Below the pieces are notes generated by a model that was not told the DNA's origin, did no database searches, and saw only the letters and a list, made by a program, of their open reading frames with translations. The position numbers were made by a program, and so were the translations under genes. A stretch of 39,609 bases of DNA from Plakobranchus ocellatus (lineage: Eukaryota; Mollusca; Gastropoda; Plakobranchidae), in contig BLXT01004129.1 in the NCBI GenBank assembly GCA_019648995.1, positions 1,808,505 through 1,848,113 of the forward strand, written 5' to 3'. Below are positions 38,628 through 39,609 of this stretch, one piece after another. Numbering within the stretch: position 1 is the stretch's first letter; each line of letters begins with the position of its first letter.

Positions 38628-38795
38628 TTAGAAAAGAAAGTTTCTATTTTTAGGCAGATCAATTCTGTAAACCACTTGAGCTACATTGAAATAACCAAGA
38701 TATGATGCTGCATCTGGTGTGGTGTCATAGTGATAGTGGCCGGCCTGCCCATGTTGGCTGAAGCAGTGGAAGTGTTCCTGGCGCAGGTGAAGTTT
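38628..38795 (-). CDS. C11orf54: Terminal coding exon of a C11orf54/PTD012-family zinc ester hydrolase
   Basis: The family comprises small cytosolic and nuclear proteins (about 315 residues in human) with a zinc site and reported ester-hydrolase activity in vitro; the physiological substrate is unsettled. This exon encodes the last 55 residues and a TAA (38628-38630): KLHLRQEHFHCFSQHG, then QAGHYHYDTTPDAASYL, then GYFNVAQVVYRIDLPK. Human C11orf54 ends with LRLEHTHFFSRHGEGGHYHYDTTPD, EYLGYFLPAEFLYRIDQPK and a few more residues. The three zinc-ligand histidines (266, 268 and 278 in human) correspond to both histidines of EHFH and the first of GHYH; all are kept. The acceptor is TTTATGTAG, phase 0. 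The remaining exons must lie to the right of the window. Same strand as DEPDC5, with its stop 3.1 kb upstream of the DEPDC5 start. Confidence 0.92.
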   Translation of the reverse strand, partial: KLHLRQEHFHCFSQHGQAGHYHYDTTPDAASYLGYFNVAQVVYRIDLPKNRNFLF

Positions 38796-39609
38796 CTACA
38801 TAAAGAAAGTTTTTAAAAAGAAAAAAAAAAGGTGAAGAAAGAGATTGGTTTTTTTGGCAGGCCAATGCAAACAAAGGTAGCAAACAATTTACTTGATTAT
38901 GTTAAGAAACTATCACATGTAAATATTATTTTAGGGATAATTATGATATCTTGCGATTTGAATGAAACTACCCTGTGGTCAATTTATCACAATAAAATCA
39001 TCCACTCCCATATTTTTAGAAGCTTATTTTTACGTCAGAAAAATCTTCAGTGTCTCTTAAGCGAGGCACGCCGACACATGACTTTGAAATATGACTACCC
39101 CAAGTATTGCTATCCCCATTTTTAACCTATCATTTCCTTTTTATCTCCATTAGAGAGAGAAAAAAAGTTTTCCTTTCTTTCGAGGGAAAAAATTTGAAAA
39201 TTCACATTTTTATTGTTTTGATATAAATATTTTAGTAAGTATAATGAATTGGTTTTGACCAATGTTTATGTAGTTAATCAATTGTGTTTTGAAACAAATG
39301 CAAATTCAAAAAAAAAATGTAATTATGGTTTGACATGCCTGTTTGTCATTTGATCATGAAAAGATAGAAATGATCATAGCTCAAGAAAATATCAATGCTT
39401 TTTTATTTAATATTCATGTATTTCTACAAAGTTTAATTGCAATTTTCTCCAAGCTGTTTCTGCTTTCCTAAAAACTTATCTCCTCTATCATTTTGGACTG
39501 AATTTCATGAAATCAAGAATGTAGCTTCGTTTTAAAAATATTAAAAATATTAAGGGCTGTGTATGTGGGATGTTGGATAATAGTTTAAGTTTTCAAGGAA
39601 GCAGATCTT
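38796..39609 (-). other. Last intron of the C11orf54 homologue (partial)
   Basis: Upstream of the terminal exon. No penultimate exon (human has a KWLHFYEMKAPLVCL block there) could be found, so this is taken as intron running out of the window. The plus-strand open frame at 38832-39125 has no recognisable features. Confidence 0.6.

Noticed and set aside
38832..39125. 97-codon plus-strand open frame, the longest of its kind near the right edge
   Set aside because: No recognisable domain, AT-rich codons, no promoter or splice context. It overlaps what should be the last intron of the minus-strand C11orf54 homologue.
1..39609. CRISPR arrays, operons, phage or plasmid modules
   Set aside because: No regularly spaced identical repeats or bacterial-type genes. 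Introns, GT-AG sites and SINE/LINE relics show an animal nuclear locus.

Overview
The window is AT-rich, intron-dense animal DNA. Two features point to a gastropod mollusc. One is a small tRNA-derived SINE whose antisense reading ([10 protein letters not shown]) resembles a repeat peptide I associate with sea-slug and snail gene predictions. The other is abundant TCTAGAT-type simple sequence, which I associate with freshwater snails. The phylum-level call is moderately supported; the species is not determined. A 5-N gap at 12329-12333 shows this is a draft assembly.

Almost the whole window (about 37-35501, minus strand) is one gene, the orthologue of DEPDC5 (yeast Iml1). DEPDC5 is the largest subunit of GATOR1, the lysosomal GTPase-activating complex (with NPRL2 and NPRL3) that switches off RagA/B and so mTORC1 when amino acids are scarce. 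I reconstructed 31 coding exons from the start codon. Every internal junction is GT-AG, phases agree throughout, and about 1,090 codons are open. The N-terminal domain lies in exons 1-7, the SABA (Iml1) domain roughly in exons 8-15, a poorly conserved linker in exons 16-24 and the SHEN region in exons 25-31. The DEP and C-terminal domains must lie beyond position 1. Most of the listed short open frames are intron noise or shadows of these exons.

Upstream and on the same strand, 38628-38795 is the last coding exon of the C11orf54/PTD012 zinc ester-hydrolase family, with the three zinc-ligand histidines preserved. The 3.1 kb between the two genes should hold the C11orf54 3' UTR, then the DEPDC5 promoter and 5' UTR. 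It contains a long (CT)n tract and TCTAGAT-rich DNA.

Non-genic content: DEPDC5 intron 1 carries two decayed non-LTR retrotransposon tails on the plus strand (about 33026-33870 and 34442-34600). Intron 29 carries a 106-bp SINE flanked by a perfect 15-bp target-site duplication. Introns 22 and 26 hold degenerate tandem repeats, and intron 17 holds a GA/CT tract beside a donor site. Splicing curiosities include a donor buried in a perfect 8-bp hairpin (exon 28), a NAGNAG tandem acceptor (exon 18), a symmetric lineage-variable exon isolated between the two longest introns (exon 24), and a possible 45-nt symmetric microexon in intron 30. I found no prokaryotic-type system, CRISPR array, rRNA or intact tRNA. 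The window looks like an ordinary conserved metazoan locus with a few unusual details rather than a new system.
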